A stretch of DNA of 28,550 bases from JBBAAS01 sp041658125 (GCA_041658125.1 JBBAAS010000008.1:1-28550), one strand, 5' to 3'; counted from the stretch's first letter, positions 1-8,309 are shown. Translations and numbers: made by a program. The notes: generated from the sequence alone by a model not told the origin.

Positions 1-78
1 ACCGCTGATGACAACCTTTTTCCGCACCTGACCTATATGAGTAACGCTAACATCTCTTGCTTTTGTTTCTACCTGCAT
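1..78 (-). CDS. 5' end of an unidentified gene leaving the window
   Basis: An ATG at 78..76 opens a frame with no stop for 26 codons to the window edge (begins MQVETKARDV). A near-consensus promoter ends 7 nt before this ATG, which is the spacing seen at other genes here, so I take it as a leaderless start. Too little is present to name a family. The residues are mixed and charged, with no signal peptide or membrane segment in this part. It lies downstream of ruvA in the same direction but has its own promoter, so it need not belong to the ruv operon. Confidence 0.45.
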   Translation of the reverse strand, partial: MQVETKARDVSVTHIGQVRKKVVISG

Positions 79-85
79 ATCCCAT

Positions 86-115
86 ATTATACAATATTTA
101 GGCCATTTCTTTCAA
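86..115 (-). promoter_or_regulatory. sigma70-like promoter inside the ruvA 3' end
   Basis: On the minus strand TTGAAA (115..110), an 18-nt spacer and TATAAT (91..86) form a near-consensus promoter. The -35 box lies in the last codons of ruvA. The predicted +1 falls at about 79-78, on or next to the ATG of the gene that leaves the window, giving a leaderless transcript. Confidence 0.65.
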
Positions 116-670
116 GCACCAGCCTAGTTTTTCCTCCAAGCTCTCTACTCCTGCCGGTATCTTTTTTGTTACCTTATCAATTTCCTTTCTGTCAAATCCA
201 AGCTGCTTTAAGCTCAAATACAAATCATCCTCCAAAAGCGGCGCCCCACCGCTTAAATCGAGCTCCCCTAACCCCCCAATTTTCGATTTTAAATCCACAA
301 TTATTCTTTGTGCCGTCTTCTTGCCCACTCCCTTAATTTTTTGAAAAAAGTTGACATCCGCCTCGCCAATTGCCTTCATAATCTCCACTACTCCCACATC
401 TCCCATTACCTGGCCAGCCGTCTTGGGCCCCACTCCCGACACTGTCAGCAACAACTTAAATAATTCTACTTCATCCTGATTTTCAAACCCATACAGGCTC
501 ATATCATTCTCCGATACTGCCATATAAGTTCTAACCACTACCTCTTCCCCCTCTTTATGCCTTCTTATAAATCCATTCCCAACTTTTACCAAATACCCTA
601 CTCCTCCGACTTCCACTTCCACCCAGCTGTTTCCTAATTTATTTATTCTTCCTCTTAGGCTGGCAATCAT
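98..670 (-). CDS. ruvA: Holliday junction branch migration protein RuvA
   Basis: RuvA tetramers hold the Holliday junction square-planar and load the RuvB motor for branch migration. The 190-residue length is normal. The N-terminal OB-fold begins MIASLRGRI. Two helix-hairpin-helix motifs follow: VSGVGPKTA (about residue 78) and IKGVGKKTA (about residue 113). The C-terminal RuvB-binding domain follows after an acidic linker (LKQLGFDRKEI). The gene starts 7 nt after the ruvC stop, so it is co-transcribed with ruvC. No ruvB is visible in the window. The last codons contain a promoter for the next gene. Confidence 0.95.
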   Translation of the reverse strand: MIASLRGRINKLGNSWVEVEVGGVGYLVKVGNGFIRRHKEGEEVVVRTYMAVSENDMSLYGFENQDEVELFKLLLTVSGVGPKTAGQVMGDVGVVEIMKAIGEADVNFFQKIKGVGKKTAQRIIVDLKSKIGGLGELDLSGGAPLLEDDLYLSLKQLGFDRKEIDKVTKKIPAGVESLEEKLGWCLKEMA

Positions 671-677
671 AATCTTA

Positions 678-1142
678 TTATACTTTAAACCGGCAGGTCG
701 CCAAATGCGTCAACCCCACCGCCACTGCGTCCGACGCATGGCTCGGCGTAATACTTCCTTCAATCCCCAGCAAATTTCGAACCATTATTTCCACCTGTTC
801 CTTCTCCGCCCGGCCATATCCGACGAGTGCCATCTTTACCTGTAACGGGGTATATCCGAATACCTCCAAACCACATCGATCTGCACACAATTTAATCACC
901 CCGATTGCCTCCGATACGGCTATCGCCGACTTGGCATTCTTAGCAAAATACAAAGTCTCTAAAGCCACCACCTCAACCTTATATTTTTTTATAAGCCTTT
1001 CTATTTCTTCATAAATTTGTCCTAGTCTTTTGGCACTGCTATCGACTACCTTTGTCTTTAGCACCCCGCATTTGACCAACTTATTTTCTTCCAATACCGC
1101 CCAGCCGGTATTCGCTAATCCCGGATCTATCGCCAAAATCAT
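678..1142 (-). CDS. ruvC: Crossover junction endodeoxyribonuclease RuvC
   Basis: RuvC resolves Holliday junctions by paired nicking inside the RuvAB-junction complex. The product is 154 residues, near the family norm (about 160-175). The RNase H-fold acidic residues are recognisable: D6 in LAIDPG, E62 in VALETLYF, and the C-terminal H135/D138 of SHASDAVAVGLTH. The ATG overlaps the TGA of the upstream metallophosphoesterase by 4 nt, and ruvA follows 7 nt after the stop. This indicates translational coupling in one operon. Confidence 0.95.
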   Translation of the reverse strand: MILAIDPGLANTGWAVLEENKLVKCGVLKTKVVDSSAKRLGQIYEEIERLIKKYKVEVVALETLYFAKNAKSAIAVSEAIGVIKLCADRCGLEVFGYTPLQVKMALVGYGRAEKEQVEIMVRNLLGIEGSITPSHASDAVAVGLTHLATCRFKV

Positions 1143-1972
1143 TGTGTATCCTCCAGCACTACTACTTCCCTATTCAAAATATTATCTTTTACCGTCAACT
1201 CCGTAAACCTGGGTGTTTGCGTATTCCTCGCCTCAGCTACCGACCCGACCAAAATCGTTCTCATCCCGTCTATTTCATAAGCCGAAGCATAATGTAAATG
1301 TCCGGCTACAATTTCCTTTACCCCTGTTTCTTTTAACATTTTTACCAATTCCGCCGCTTCAGCCGTCACCGCCGTACTCCCTTCTCCCATTACATGTTCC
1401 GAAAAATTATTTTCCAAAGGCATATGCATTACTGCTACGCAGACCCATACTCGGCACTCGTCCACTTCCTTTTTAAGCCATTCTGTCTGCACCCATCCCA
1501 AGCCTGCTTTCCCTCCGTTATCAATCAAAATCAGCTTCAAACTGCCTTCTTTCAGGCTTTGATAGCTTTTCCCAAACACTTCTCCGAAAATGTCCTCTTT
1601 AAACTTGTCTCCTGTATACCGGTCATGATTCCCCGGAACCACAAAATATAGCATCCCGCTCTGGTCCAGCACTTTTTTAGCCGCCATTAATTCCTTTTTT
1701 GACCCTACGCTGGTCAAATCCCCGGCTACCACTATCTGTTTTTCTCCTCTACTTTTGGCCAAATCTATCGCCATTTTAAAATTATTCCAATCCATATGAA
1801 CATCGGCCATTACCCCAAATCTAATCTCTTCCCCCATCTTCACTACTTCTTCTGTTTTTTTTTCTTCTATTTTCTGATCCGGCTTTGGGCTGCTCTTCCA
1901 CCACCAAACCACTCCCGCTACCACTAAAATAACCAGTCCCCAAGTTAAGCATCGCTTCCAGCCTCTTTTCAT
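1139..1972 (-). CDS. Membrane-anchored calcineurin-like metallophosphoesterase
   Basis: The 277-residue product has a basic N-terminus and a single membrane segment (about residues 9-25), then a charged linker, so the catalytic domain is probably outside the membrane. The metallophosphoesterase motifs occur in order: MADVHMDW, VAGDLTS, VPGNHDRY, VMHMP and AGHLHY. These give the expected Asp/His/Asn ligands for a two-metal site. The substrate cannot be deduced. It is first in the operon with ruvC (4-nt overlap). TATAAT-like boxes at 2001..2011 lie about 30 nt upstream and a GAGG lies near the start, so this gene, unlike most neighbours, seems to have a short leader. Confidence 0.85.
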   Translation of the reverse strand: MKRGWKRCLTWGLVILVVAGVVWWWKSSPKPDQKIEEKKTEEVVKMGEEIRFGVMADVHMDWNNFKMAIDLAKSRGEKQIVVAGDLTSVGSKKELMAAKKVLDQSGMLYFVVPGNHDRYTGDKFKEDIFGEVFGKSYQSLKEGSLKLILIDNGGKAGLGWVQTEWLKKEVDECRVWVCVAVMHMPLENNFSEHVMGEGSTAVTAEAAELVKMLKETGVKEIVAGHLHYASAYEIDGMRTILVGSVAEARNTQTPRFTELTVKDNILNREVVVLEDTQ

Positions 1973-2119
1973 CCTTTAATTCTACCTCATTTCCTTCTCT
2001 ATTATATTATAGGGCTGCGCCATTTTTCTCCACTTATCCACACTCCAGTCCTATATAAAAATACTCTATCCATTATCCTTTCTTATAAGCCATAATCCGG
2101 CTTCAAAACTTAATTCGTG

Positions 2120-2125
2120 TATAAT
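2120..2125 (+). promoter_or_regulatory. -10 box of murB, leaderless start
   Basis: TATAAT ends exactly 6 nt before the murB ATG. There is no room for a Shine-Dalgarno site on the transcript. No good -35 box is seen. Confidence 0.55.
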
Positions 2126-2131
2126 TAATCT

Positions 2132-3022
2132 ATGGATTACTCTGCTCTCTTCTCCAAACTGAAACTAAAATTCTCCGATTATCAGATTTTTCAAAATCAT
2201 CCCCTCGCCCCTTACACCACTCTTAAAATCGGTGGCCCCGCCGACATCTTTATCGACACTCCAACCATAGATCAATTCACATCAATCCTTAACTTTATAT
2301 ATGAAACAAGCCAATTACCACTTACTATTCTTGGCAACGGCAGTAACGTCTTAATTTCCGATCAGGGTATCCGTGGCCTAGTTATCCGTCACCTAAACCC
2401 CCTCCAAGCCATCATTCAACAAACTCTAGCCCAAAACTTAGTTGGTCTGGAAAATTTTGCCTACATTCCCGCCAGTCTTGGCGGTGCCATCGTCAGCAAT
2501 ATCCATGGTTTTGATAAAACCAATTTCAACCAATATCTCGACACTATCACTGTCTTTAACCTAAATACCGGCCAAACCGAAAATCTTAAAGCTTCCGAGC
2601 TTACTTGGGGTTATGATCAGTCCGAATTTCAATCAAAGCCTCACTTGATTATTCTTTCCGCCACTTTTAATCTGAAACCAGGCGATGGCACCACCGCCAA
2701 GCAAAAATACGACGAAATTGTCAAAAACAAAACTCAAACCCAACCCTTTAACTCCGCCGGCTGTGTTTTTAAAAACCCGCCCGCCCAGACTGCAAAGCTG
2801 TCGGCGGGGCAACTAATTGATTCCCTTGGTTGGAAAGGCAAATCCGTTGGTGGCGCCCAAGTCTCTCCCCTTCATGCCAACTTCATCGTCAATAACAACC
2901 CCGCAACTGCTGGGGCAGCTAAAGATTTCTATACTCTCGCTACCTCAATTCAATCCGATGTTCTGGCCAAAACCGGCATCCACCTCGACTTTGAAATCAA
3001 GCTTCTCGGCAACTTCTCTTAA
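2132..3022 (+). CDS. murB: UDP-N-acetylenolpyruvoylglucosamine reductase, shortened FAD domain
   Basis: MurB reduces UDP-GlcNAc-enolpyruvate to UDP-MurNAc (FAD, NADPH), the second committed step of peptidoglycan synthesis. Seen: YTTLKIGGPADIF (about residues 29-41), GNGSNVLI (69-75), a modified PASLGG, YDQSEF with the conserved Tyr/Ser (161-166), SAGCVFKNP (208-216) and the terminal Glu of HLDFEIKLLG (E288). The usual catalytic Ser of the AGS-FKNP motif is Cys211 here. Only about 18 residues separate GLVIR (82-86) from GLENF (105-109). In MurB proteins I remember, about 45 lie there, including the beta strands with the VxAGA motif, so roughly 25 residues are missing. The TAA shares its bases with the stop of the convergent glycosyltransferase. 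Confidence 0.9.
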   Translation: MDYSALFSKLKLKFSDYQIFQNHPLAPYTTLKIGGPADIFIDTPTIDQFTSILNFIYETSQLPLTILGNGSNVLISDQGIRGLVIRHLNPLQAIIQQTLAQNLVGLENFAYIPASLGGAIVSNIHGFDKTNFNQYLDTITVFNLNTGQTENLKASELTWGYDQSEFQSKPHLIILSATFNLKPGDGTTAKQKYDEIVKNKTQTQPFNSAGCVFKNPPAQTAKLSAGQLIDSLGWKGKSVGGAQVSPLHANFIVNNNPATAGAAKDFYTLATSIQSDVLAKTGIHLDFEIKLLGNFS

Positions 3023-3819
3023 TTTAAAACTTTCCCCACAAATCGCACCAATTCCACTTGTCTTCTCCCTCTTTTCGGTTCCATCAAAAGTGAATATAGC
3101 CATTCCATCCCCATTTTTCGTACCCACCCCGGTGCCCGCTTCAATTCTCCCGATAAATAATCAAAGCTCCTTCCCACCCCCATTGCCAACCCCACGTCTA
3201 GATTTTTCAAATTCTTTTCTATCCACTCCTCCTGTTTCTTCATTCCATAGGCCACAAACAAAAAATCAGGTTCAAATTCGTTAATTTTTCTCACTACCTC
3301 CTCATTTTTTACTTCCGGCTCTCCTTTAGACCACCCTATTTTCAACCCCTTATACATTTCTTCAAAATATCTTGCCGTTTTTTCCGCCCTGTTCCCCCAT
3401 CCACCCAGCAAATATACCTTTTTACCCTTCTCTGCCGCCGTTTCTACCATTTTTTTCATCAACTCCACCCCCGGCACCAAGCTTTCCCGATGTTTTCCTC
3501 TCAATACTTCCCAAGCTATTTTCAATCCCTTGCCAAAACCTCCCTTCTCTACTTCTTTTGCCCACACCAACCCCACCCCATCGACCACGTTTAAACTGGT
3601 TTTTTGAAGAATTTCTTTAAAATTTTGGTCCTTTTGGGCCGCCATCACAAACTCCGGATTAACCGTCGCTATCCACTGTTTTTTCTTCCCTTCCCTCTGC
3701 CAATCCTCAATAATCTTTAGCACTTGACCCATACTTCCGCCAAACAAGCTAATACCCCATATTTGCCACATAGATTGGCTATAATCGCTTTTCACTTTTC
3801 TCTTCTTTTCATCTGTCAC
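3019..3819 (-). CDS. WecG/TagA/CpsF family glycosyltransferase
   Basis: The product is 266 residues. This family moves N-acetylmannosamine(uronic acid) or a similar sugar onto a lipid-linked intermediate in wall or capsule polymer synthesis. Family signatures are visible: TVNPEFVMAAQKD, VVDGVGLVWA, PGVELM, FVAYGMKKQEEWI, a GVGRSFDYLSGELKRAP block and EWLYSLLMEPKR. The start is GTG at 3819..3817, chosen because an extended -10 (TGC-TAAAAT, 3831..3826) ends 6 nt upstream, which matches other genes here. It converges on murB with a 4-nt overlap at TTAA. Exact donor and acceptor are unknown. Confidence 0.85.
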   Translation of the reverse strand: MTDEKKRKVKSDYSQSMWQIWGISLFGGSMGQVLKIIEDWQREGKKKQWIATVNPEFVMAAQKDQNFKEILQKTSLNVVDGVGLVWAKEVEKGGFGKGLKIAWEVLRGKHRESLVPGVELMKKMVETAAEKGKKVYLLGGWGNRAEKTARYFEEMYKGLKIGWSKGEPEVKNEEVVRKINEFEPDFLFVAYGMKKQEEWIEKNLKNLDVGLAMGVGRSFDYLSGELKRAPGWVRKMGMEWLYSLLMEPKRGRRQVELVRFVGKVLN

Positions 3820-4166
3820 TTCTCAATTTTAGCAGATTTTTTCTTTCTCCGATGTTTCCCCTATTTATCAAATCAATTTATTGTTAAAAACATCCACTTC
3901 GACCTATTTCTATCCATTAATCAAAAAATATTACAGGACTTTTTTCATAAATATATCACCCTCTTTTTCCACCCATCCTACAGGCCATCTCCTCCTCCTT
4001 TCTAAAGTCTTATTTTTCAACTACCTGAATAAATTATTTACTCGTTTATCTAAGGCTAAAACCGTCAAATTACCCCAAATCCTTCTTAAAAATCCGTTTT
4101 CATCTTATAAGCCCAAATCAACCAATAATTATAAATTAAAAATTAGAAATTAGAAATTCTTATAGG
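3820..4166. other. Gene-free AT-rich interval between wecG-like gene and mreB
   Basis: I find no convincing ORF or RNA here. The right end holds the wecG-like gene's -10 region at 3826..3831, and the left edge of mreB is preceded by a 7-bp tandem repeat (4127..4161). No clear rho-independent terminator is seen. Confidence 0.5.
4127..4161. repeat. Degenerate 7-bp tandem repeat (AATTNNN)5
   Basis: Five consecutive heptamers read AATTATA, AATTAAA, AATTAGA, AATTAGA, AATTCTT, ending 5 nt before the mreB stop codon. The same AATTNNN period recurs inside the M16 peptidase gene and twice in leuS. Confidence 0.7.
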
Positions 4167-5168
4167 TTATCTAATCGCTCTTCTATAGTCCTCCAAGTTC
4201 TCAATTGCCATCCCTACCCCTCGAACCACACAATACTGGGGTTCCAGTGCCACATGAGTCGACACCCCAAGTTCCCTGGTTAAAAGCACATTTAGATTCC
4301 GTAACTGCGATGCTCCACCCGACAAAATTATCCCCCGATCTAAAATGTCAGCCACCAACTCCGGTGGCGTCATTTCTAAGGTGTCGGCAATGGTCTTAAT
4401 AATCATATCCAACACCGGTCTTATCGCCTCATATACCTCGTCTGAATCTATTACCAAATTTTTCGGTAATCCTCCCGTCGTCTCCCGACCGTTAACTTCC
4501 ATTGTCTCCGGTCTTTTCAATTTTATGGCGCTTCCGATTTGGATTTTAATATTTTCCGCCGTTTGTTCCCCAATTACCAATCCATGTCTTTTTTTGATCT
4601 CCTCCTCTATCACCTCGTCCATTCGATTCCCTCCCACTCTTACGGTCTTATGCGCCACCACCCCGCCAAGGCTAATCACCGCCGCTTCCGCTACTCCTCC
4701 GCCAATATCCACAATCATATTGCCAAACGGCTCGGCTACCGGTATTTTAGCTCCAATTGCCGCCGCCAATGGCTTATCAATTAAATAGGCTCTTTTAGCT
4801 CCGGCCGCCAAAGTTGCATCTAATACCGCCCGCTGTTCTACCTGTGTTACTCCGGCCGGCACACACACCATCACTTCCGGCCCAAAAAACCAGCCCTTTC
4901 CCATCACCCGTCGTAAAATATATTTCAAAAATGCCTCTGTTACCTCATAATCCGCAATTACTCCTTCCATGAGCGGCCTAACTACTTCAATATATTCCGG
5001 CGTTTTCCCCGACATTTTTTTAGCTTCACTGCCTATCGCCAGTACTCTTTTGGTTTCAATCTCTACTGCCACCACCGTTGGCTCTGAAACTACCACCCCC
5101 TCTCCCGCCTCCCATACCAAACAGTTTGATGTCCCCAAATCAATGCCCAATTTTTTGAACAGCTTCAT
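4167..5168 (-). CDS. mreB: Rod-shape actin homolog MreB
   Basis: MreB filaments guide lateral wall synthesis under the membrane. The product is 333 residues, close to the usual 330-350. Actin-fold phosphate loops are clear: GIDLGTSNCLVW (about residues 8-19) and IVDIGGGVAEAAV (about 153-165). The adenosine loop is ILSGGASQLRNL near the C-terminus. MreB-specific text includes SEPTVVAVE, VRPLMEGVIADYEVTE and VCVPAGVTQVEQRAV. The ATG lies 6 nt after an extended -10 (TGT-TAGAAT, 5180..5175), so it is probably leaderless. No mreC or mreD follows. It diverges from the PEGA gene across a 48-nt gap. Confidence 0.93.
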   Translation of the reverse strand: MKLFKKLGIDLGTSNCLVWEAGEGVVVSEPTVVAVEIETKRVLAIGSEAKKMSGKTPEYIEVVRPLMEGVIADYEVTEAFLKYILRRVMGKGWFFGPEVMVCVPAGVTQVEQRAVLDATLAAGAKRAYLIDKPLAAAIGAKIPVAEPFGNMIVDIGGGVAEAAVISLGGVVAHKTVRVGGNRMDEVIEEEIKKRHGLVIGEQTAENIKIQIGSAIKLKRPETMEVNGRETTGGLPKNLVIDSDEVYEAIRPVLDMIIKTIADTLEMTPPELVADILDRGIILSGGASQLRNLNVLLTRELGVSTHVALEPQYCVVRGVGMAIENLEDYRRAIR

Positions 5169-5216
5169 TCCTTTATTCTAACAATACATTACTGATAAAT
5201 TTTTATATAATAAACC
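5169..5216. promoter_or_regulatory. Divergent leaderless promoters, mreB and PEGA gene
   Basis: In 48 nt, a minus-strand extended -10 TGT-TAGAAT (5180..5175) ends 6 nt before mreB. A plus-strand TATAAT (5206..5211) ends 5 nt before the PEGA-protein ATG. AAAGGA before mreB could act as a Shine-Dalgarno only if transcription began farther upstream. Confidence 0.6.
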
Positions 5217-6419
5217 ATGGTTGCCTCTTCTGCCGACAAAAAAAGCCTTCTGGTCATTCTCTCCACCTTCCTTTTCGTTGTTGTCGGTACCGTTTTAATA
5301 ATTTTCCTGGCCCGTGGCTACCGCTTCGATTTTAAAAACGGCACCGGCCTTCAATCTACTGGTCTTCTCTCTGCCACCTCTATTCCCAAATCCGCCTCTG
5401 TTTACCTTAATGACAGGCTGGTTACTGCTACTGATGACACTCTCAACCTATCGCCCGACAATTATTCCGTCAAAATTGTCAAAGACGGCTATCTTCCTTG
5501 GCAAAAAAATATTCAAATTAAAAAAGAAGTCGTTTTTCAAACCGACACCATTTTGTTTCGCTCCTCCCCCGATTTAAAACCAATCACCCTTTCCGGTGCT
5601 GTCAATCCGGCCATCACTTCCGATGACACCAAAATTATCTATGCCGTCGCCTCGGCTTCCGCTTCCAAAGATAACGGCCTCTATGTGATTGATCTAAACT
5701 CTTCACCACTCCCGCTTTACCGTAGTCTTCCCCGTCAACTGGCTCCCGATTTTCCCGGTGTCGACTGGTCCAAATTCACCTTTACTTCTTCTCCCGACTC
5801 CAAGTCATTTATCGCCAATTCTAAAACCACCAGCTTATTAATTTCTTTTGACTCTCCCATTACCGCCCAATCACTTTTTGACATTACCCCCAAGTTGTCG
5901 AGCATTAAAGAAGACTGGTCAAAACAGCTTTCTCAAATTATTGAGCTCAAATTATCCCGGCTTTCCGACACTCTGAAAAACTCAGTTTCCACTGAATCTT
6001 CAAAATTTATCCAATTTTCCTCCGACGATTCCAAGCTTCTTTATCTGGCCAAAGCTGCTTTTTTACTTCCTCAAAGCCTCGTTAGCCCACCACCTGCTCA
6101 AAGTACTCAATTCCAGACTCGATCCCTCGAAAAAAATAATTGGTACGTTTACGACCTCAAAGACGACACCAATTTCCTCATCGGTTCCCAAAGTCAACTT
6201 CAAAATCCCCTCTGGCTTCCAAATACCAATCATCTCATCTTCATCGAAAACGGTCAGGTCAAAGTCATTGATTATGATTCGACCAATAAAAACACTGTCT
6301 TTGCCGGTACTTTTGACCAAAGCCTTGTTAACCCCTCAAGCGACGGTATCCGCATCATTACTCTCACTTCCGCTTATTTAGGAGCTCCTGAAAACCTCTA
6401 TTCAATCACCATCCGCTAG
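5217..6419 (+). CDS. Membrane-anchored PEGA-domain protein with propeller-like C-terminus
   Basis: The 400-residue product has one N-terminal membrane helix (about residues 9-32), followed by RGYRFD. A PEGA-type domain follows (about 50-105; SIPKSASVYLNDRLV, LSPDNYSVKIVKDGYLPWQ), a small beta domain common in surface proteins. The rest contains repeated SxDxxKxxY-like segments (TSDDTKIIYA, SPDSKSFIA, SSDDSKLLYLA) like WD40/TolB-type blades. I infer an extracytoplasmic wall- or protein-binding role. The function is unknown. Serine, threonine and proline are abundant, in line with the pyrimidine-rich coding strand. Confidence 0.75.
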   Translation: MVASSADKKSLLVILSTFLFVVVGTVLIIFLARGYRFDFKNGTGLQSTGLLSATSIPKSASVYLNDRLVTATDDTLNLSPDNYSVKIVKDGYLPWQKNIQIKKEVVFQTDTILFRSSPDLKPITLSGAVNPAITSDDTKIIYAVASASASKDNGLYVIDLNSSPLPLYRSLPRQLAPDFPGVDWSKFTFTSSPDSKSFIANSKTTSLLISFDSPITAQSLFDITPKLSSIKEDWSKQLSQIIELKLSRLSDTLKNSVSTESSKFIQFSSDDSKLLYLAKAAFLLPQSLVSPPPAQSTQFQTRSLEKNNWYVYDLKDDTNFLIGSQSQLQNPLWLPNTNHLIFIENGQVKVIDYDSTNKNTVFAGTFDQSLVNPSSDGIRIITLTSAYLGAPENLYSITIR

Positions 6420-6435
6420 TCTCTTTTAAAATCCC

Positions 6436-6801
6436 TTATTTACACTTCTCGCTTTCTATTTGCCAAATTGTCTCGTACATCTTTACAGTTTCTTCTTCGG
6501 TCAAACCACCTTCAACAATTCTTTGGTTCAAACCGTCAATCACCATTTGTGCCTCTGTTTTTTCAACACATGTCGGCTTTTGATTATCAATTTTGTCATA
6601 CGGTGCTTCCAAACTAACCTCTTCGACATTATTCTCTAAAACCGGTAAAACTACTTCCTGTTGTTCGGTCATTTCCCCTAAAATTGCTGTTCCGGCCGAA
6701 ACCCTTTGTCCTTCGGCCATAAACCGAAGCGGTATCAGACCTCCCATCGCCACTACAAAACATACAACCAAAGTTCTTGTGTTTCTTTGTAAATCTGTCA
6801 T
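6436..6801 (-). CDS. Small membrane-anchored protein of unknown function
   Basis: The 121-residue product has a short cytoplasmic N-terminus, one hydrophobic segment (about residues 11-30, VVCFVVAMGGLIPLRFMA), then an acidic soluble region rich in Glu with Cys residues (TCVEKT, ESEKCK). I recognise no family. The ATG is 6 nt after TAGACT (6813..6808), matching the leaderless pattern. The gene converges on the PEGA gene with a 16-nt gap. The C-terminal part looks helical (ETVKMYETIWQIESEKCK). Confidence 0.6.
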   Translation of the reverse strand: MTDLQRNTRTLVVCFVVAMGGLIPLRFMAEGQRVSAGTAILGEMTEQQEVVLPVLENNVEEVSLEAPYDKIDNQKPTCVEKTEAQMVIDGLNQRIVEGGLTEEETVKMYETIWQIESEKCK

Positions 6802-6845
6802 ATCATCAGTCTAAAGGCGTCTTTCTCAATAGTCAAGTGGAACAA

Positions 6846-6864
6846 TCCTTCGACAAGCTCAGGA
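6846..6864 (-). repeat. Dispersed TCCTGAGNTTNTCGAAGGA repeat, copy 1
   Basis: The plus strand reads TCCTTCGACAAGCTCAGGA. Its complement differs at two positions from a copy at 13278..13296. The ends (TCCT/AGGA) are inverted. I recall similar words as dispersed intergenic repeats in many environmental bacterial genomes. Confidence 0.6.
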
Positions 6865-6866
6865 CA

Positions 6867-6893
6867 GGTCCCCCAAGAGGGACGGGTTTTAAA
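6867..6893 (-). repeat. Palindromic element after a gene 3' end
   Basis: Just after the stop of the gene ending at 6896, the minus strand has GTTTTAAAAC and then a hairpin GTCCC-tcttgg-GGGAC. The same layout (AAAAC..GTC....TTGG.GGA....TCC) occurs after the exonuclease gene at about 8280..8305. It may serve as a weak terminator. There is no U-tract. Confidence 0.4.
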
Positions 6894-6895
6894 AC

Positions 6896-7315
6896 TTATT
6901 CTGGACAAATTACTTCCAACATTGATCCATCCCCGGTACCGGATTGTCGCTGATAACATTTGATTCTTCTACCGACACATCCCGTAGTAAAAATTGAAGT
7001 GTTTTTAATTAACCCCTGGCAATCGCATGACCTTACGGCAGAATATTTATCATATGATTCACACGATTGTGATGGGAGAAAAAAGAGGGCTACAAATAAT
7101 ATTCCCAAGCCAAAGAGAAAGGAGATGATCTTTTTATCCCAGACAATTTTGTTGTTTACTAGCCTAGTTACTTTGGTCATTAATAGGAGATCAATTGAAA
7201 TAAATAGCCAAAAAACCCATGGCGGTCTAAGTGAGACTAACCCAAAGCCAATAAAATAAATGAAGAAGGTTATTAAAAAAAACAAAATCACCAGACTTAT
7301 CCTTTTTCTATTCAT
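6896..7315 (-). CDS. Membrane protein with Cys-rich tail, unknown function
   Basis: From the ATG at 7315..7313 the product has 139 residues. It has three likely membrane helices (about residues 6-25, 32-46 and 61-79) and an external Cys-rich C-terminus (SQSCESY, RSCDCQG, TTGCVG, IKCYQ, VICPE) that could form disulfides. A longer frame starting at 7354 would overlap the upstream gene. I prefer 7315 because TAGAAT (7328..7323) ends 7 nt before it and the hydrophobic helix then starts at once. No family is recognised. It follows the 289-residue secreted protein by 5 nt and belongs to the low-skew accessory block. Confidence 0.6.
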   Translation of the reverse strand: MNRKRISLVILFFLITFFIYFIGFGLVSLRPPWVFWLFISIDLLLMTKVTRLVNNKIVWDKKIISFLFGLGILFVALFFLPSQSCESYDKYSAVRSCDCQGLIKNTSIFTTGCVGRRIKCYQRQSGTGDGSMLEVICPE

Positions 7316-7320
7316 ATAAT

Positions 7321-8190
7321 TTATTCTATCGTTTTTAATTCCGTTCCACCCCACTCAATGACGGTAAACCCTTTTCTGACAAATGGAATAAAGTTTTGAG
7401 GCTGGATGGTTACTGATTTTTCCAAGGATCGGTAAACCATAAACATCCGAAGAACTGAATCGGGTTTGGGTGATACTTTCATAACGACCTTATCGTCATA
7501 TTCTGAAGTGGAAGCGAAATGAATTAAGTTGTAGGGATTCTGCTTCATCTTTGGATACCAATAGACAATAAATTCGTTATATTCTTTTGGAGTAAGCCCG
7601 ATTTCTTTTAACTTGTTTTGTAAAAACTCAGCTGTCTCATTGCCTTTAACGACAAAACCGGTAGACATGTCATATTGAGCACTGGGATCGGAATTCCCCT
7701 CCCAAAATAAATAGCTATATTCCTTGCCATCATAATTATCAGTTAATTTTCCGTTAGGTTCTGCGGTTACATTCCAACCATTTTGATATGACGGATAAGT
7801 AACGGAAAAACCGGGATTATATTTTATTTTTACGTTTACTTCTGTTTTTCTTTCAGGATATAAATAAATGACAGGTTTGTAATAACAAGGACCATCTCCA
7901 GGGCAACTAGGAACTTCGAATTTAGGAGCACAAACCCAACTGTTCCCGTTTATGACTTCATAAAGATCTATCTGTTGATAACTTCTACCTTTAATTTGAC
8001 AAATTAATTTGGCGACCGGGAGAAAAGGCCTAAATTCGCCTATCTTAATGTCGGATAGATCTCCGGATTGACCAAATATTCTACCCATAAACATTCCCAT
8101 AAGGTATTCGTTGGCAACAAAAAGAAACAGGGCGAGAGTAAAGATTACAAGTAAAAATTTGACCAAGACAGGAAGTTTCTTTTTCTTCAT
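7321..8190 (-). CDS. Secreted or anchored protein of the KPVIYLYP type
   Basis: The 289-residue product begins MKKKKLPVLVKFLL with one membrane helix (about residues 9-30). A Cys-containing segment (VPSCPGDGPCYY) precedes KPVIYLYPERKTEVNVKI, and YSYLFWEGN follows. I recall this KPVIYLYP...YLFWEG pattern from uncharacterised proteins of CPR and other environmental bacteria, with no assigned function. The body looks like an extracytoplasmic beta-rich domain. The ATG is 6 nt after an extended -10 (TGG-TAAAGT, 8202..8197). Confidence 0.7.
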   Translation of the reverse strand: MKKKKLPVLVKFLLVIFTLALFLFVANEYLMGMFMGRIFGQSGDLSDIKIGEFRPFLPVAKLICQIKGRSYQQIDLYEVINGNSWVCAPKFEVPSCPGDGPCYYKPVIYLYPERKTEVNVKIKYNPGFSVTYPSYQNGWNVTAEPNGKLTDNYDGKEYSYLFWEGNSDPSAQYDMSTGFVVKGNETAEFLQNKLKEIGLTPKEYNEFIVYWYPKMKQNPYNLIHFASTSEYDDKVVMKVSPKPDSVLRMFMVYRSLEKSVTIQPQNFIPFVRKGFTVIEWGGTELKTIE

Positions 8191-8309
8191 AAATTAACTT
8201 TACCACACGGAAAAAGTTCCATTAGTTTAATGTGATTTTTAGCTATAAAAACTCAAACAAGGTGGCTCGCCTGGGGGAACGATCCTCCAAGGGCAGACAA
8301 GTTTTAGAA
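8191..8309 (-). promoter_or_regulatory. Promoter of the KPVIYLYP gene and repeat after the exonuclease gene
   Basis: TGG-TAAAGT at 8205..8197 is the likely extended -10. The rest holds an imperfect hairpin: minus strand CCTTGGAGGA, then TCG, then TTCCCCCAGG (about 8276..8298). It resembles the element at 6867..6893. Confidence 0.4.

Noticed and set aside
6896..7354. Longer start at 7354 for the Cys-tailed membrane protein
   Set aside because: It overlaps the upstream gene by 34 nt and adds a polar leader, while the ATG at 7315 has a -10 box at the usual distance.
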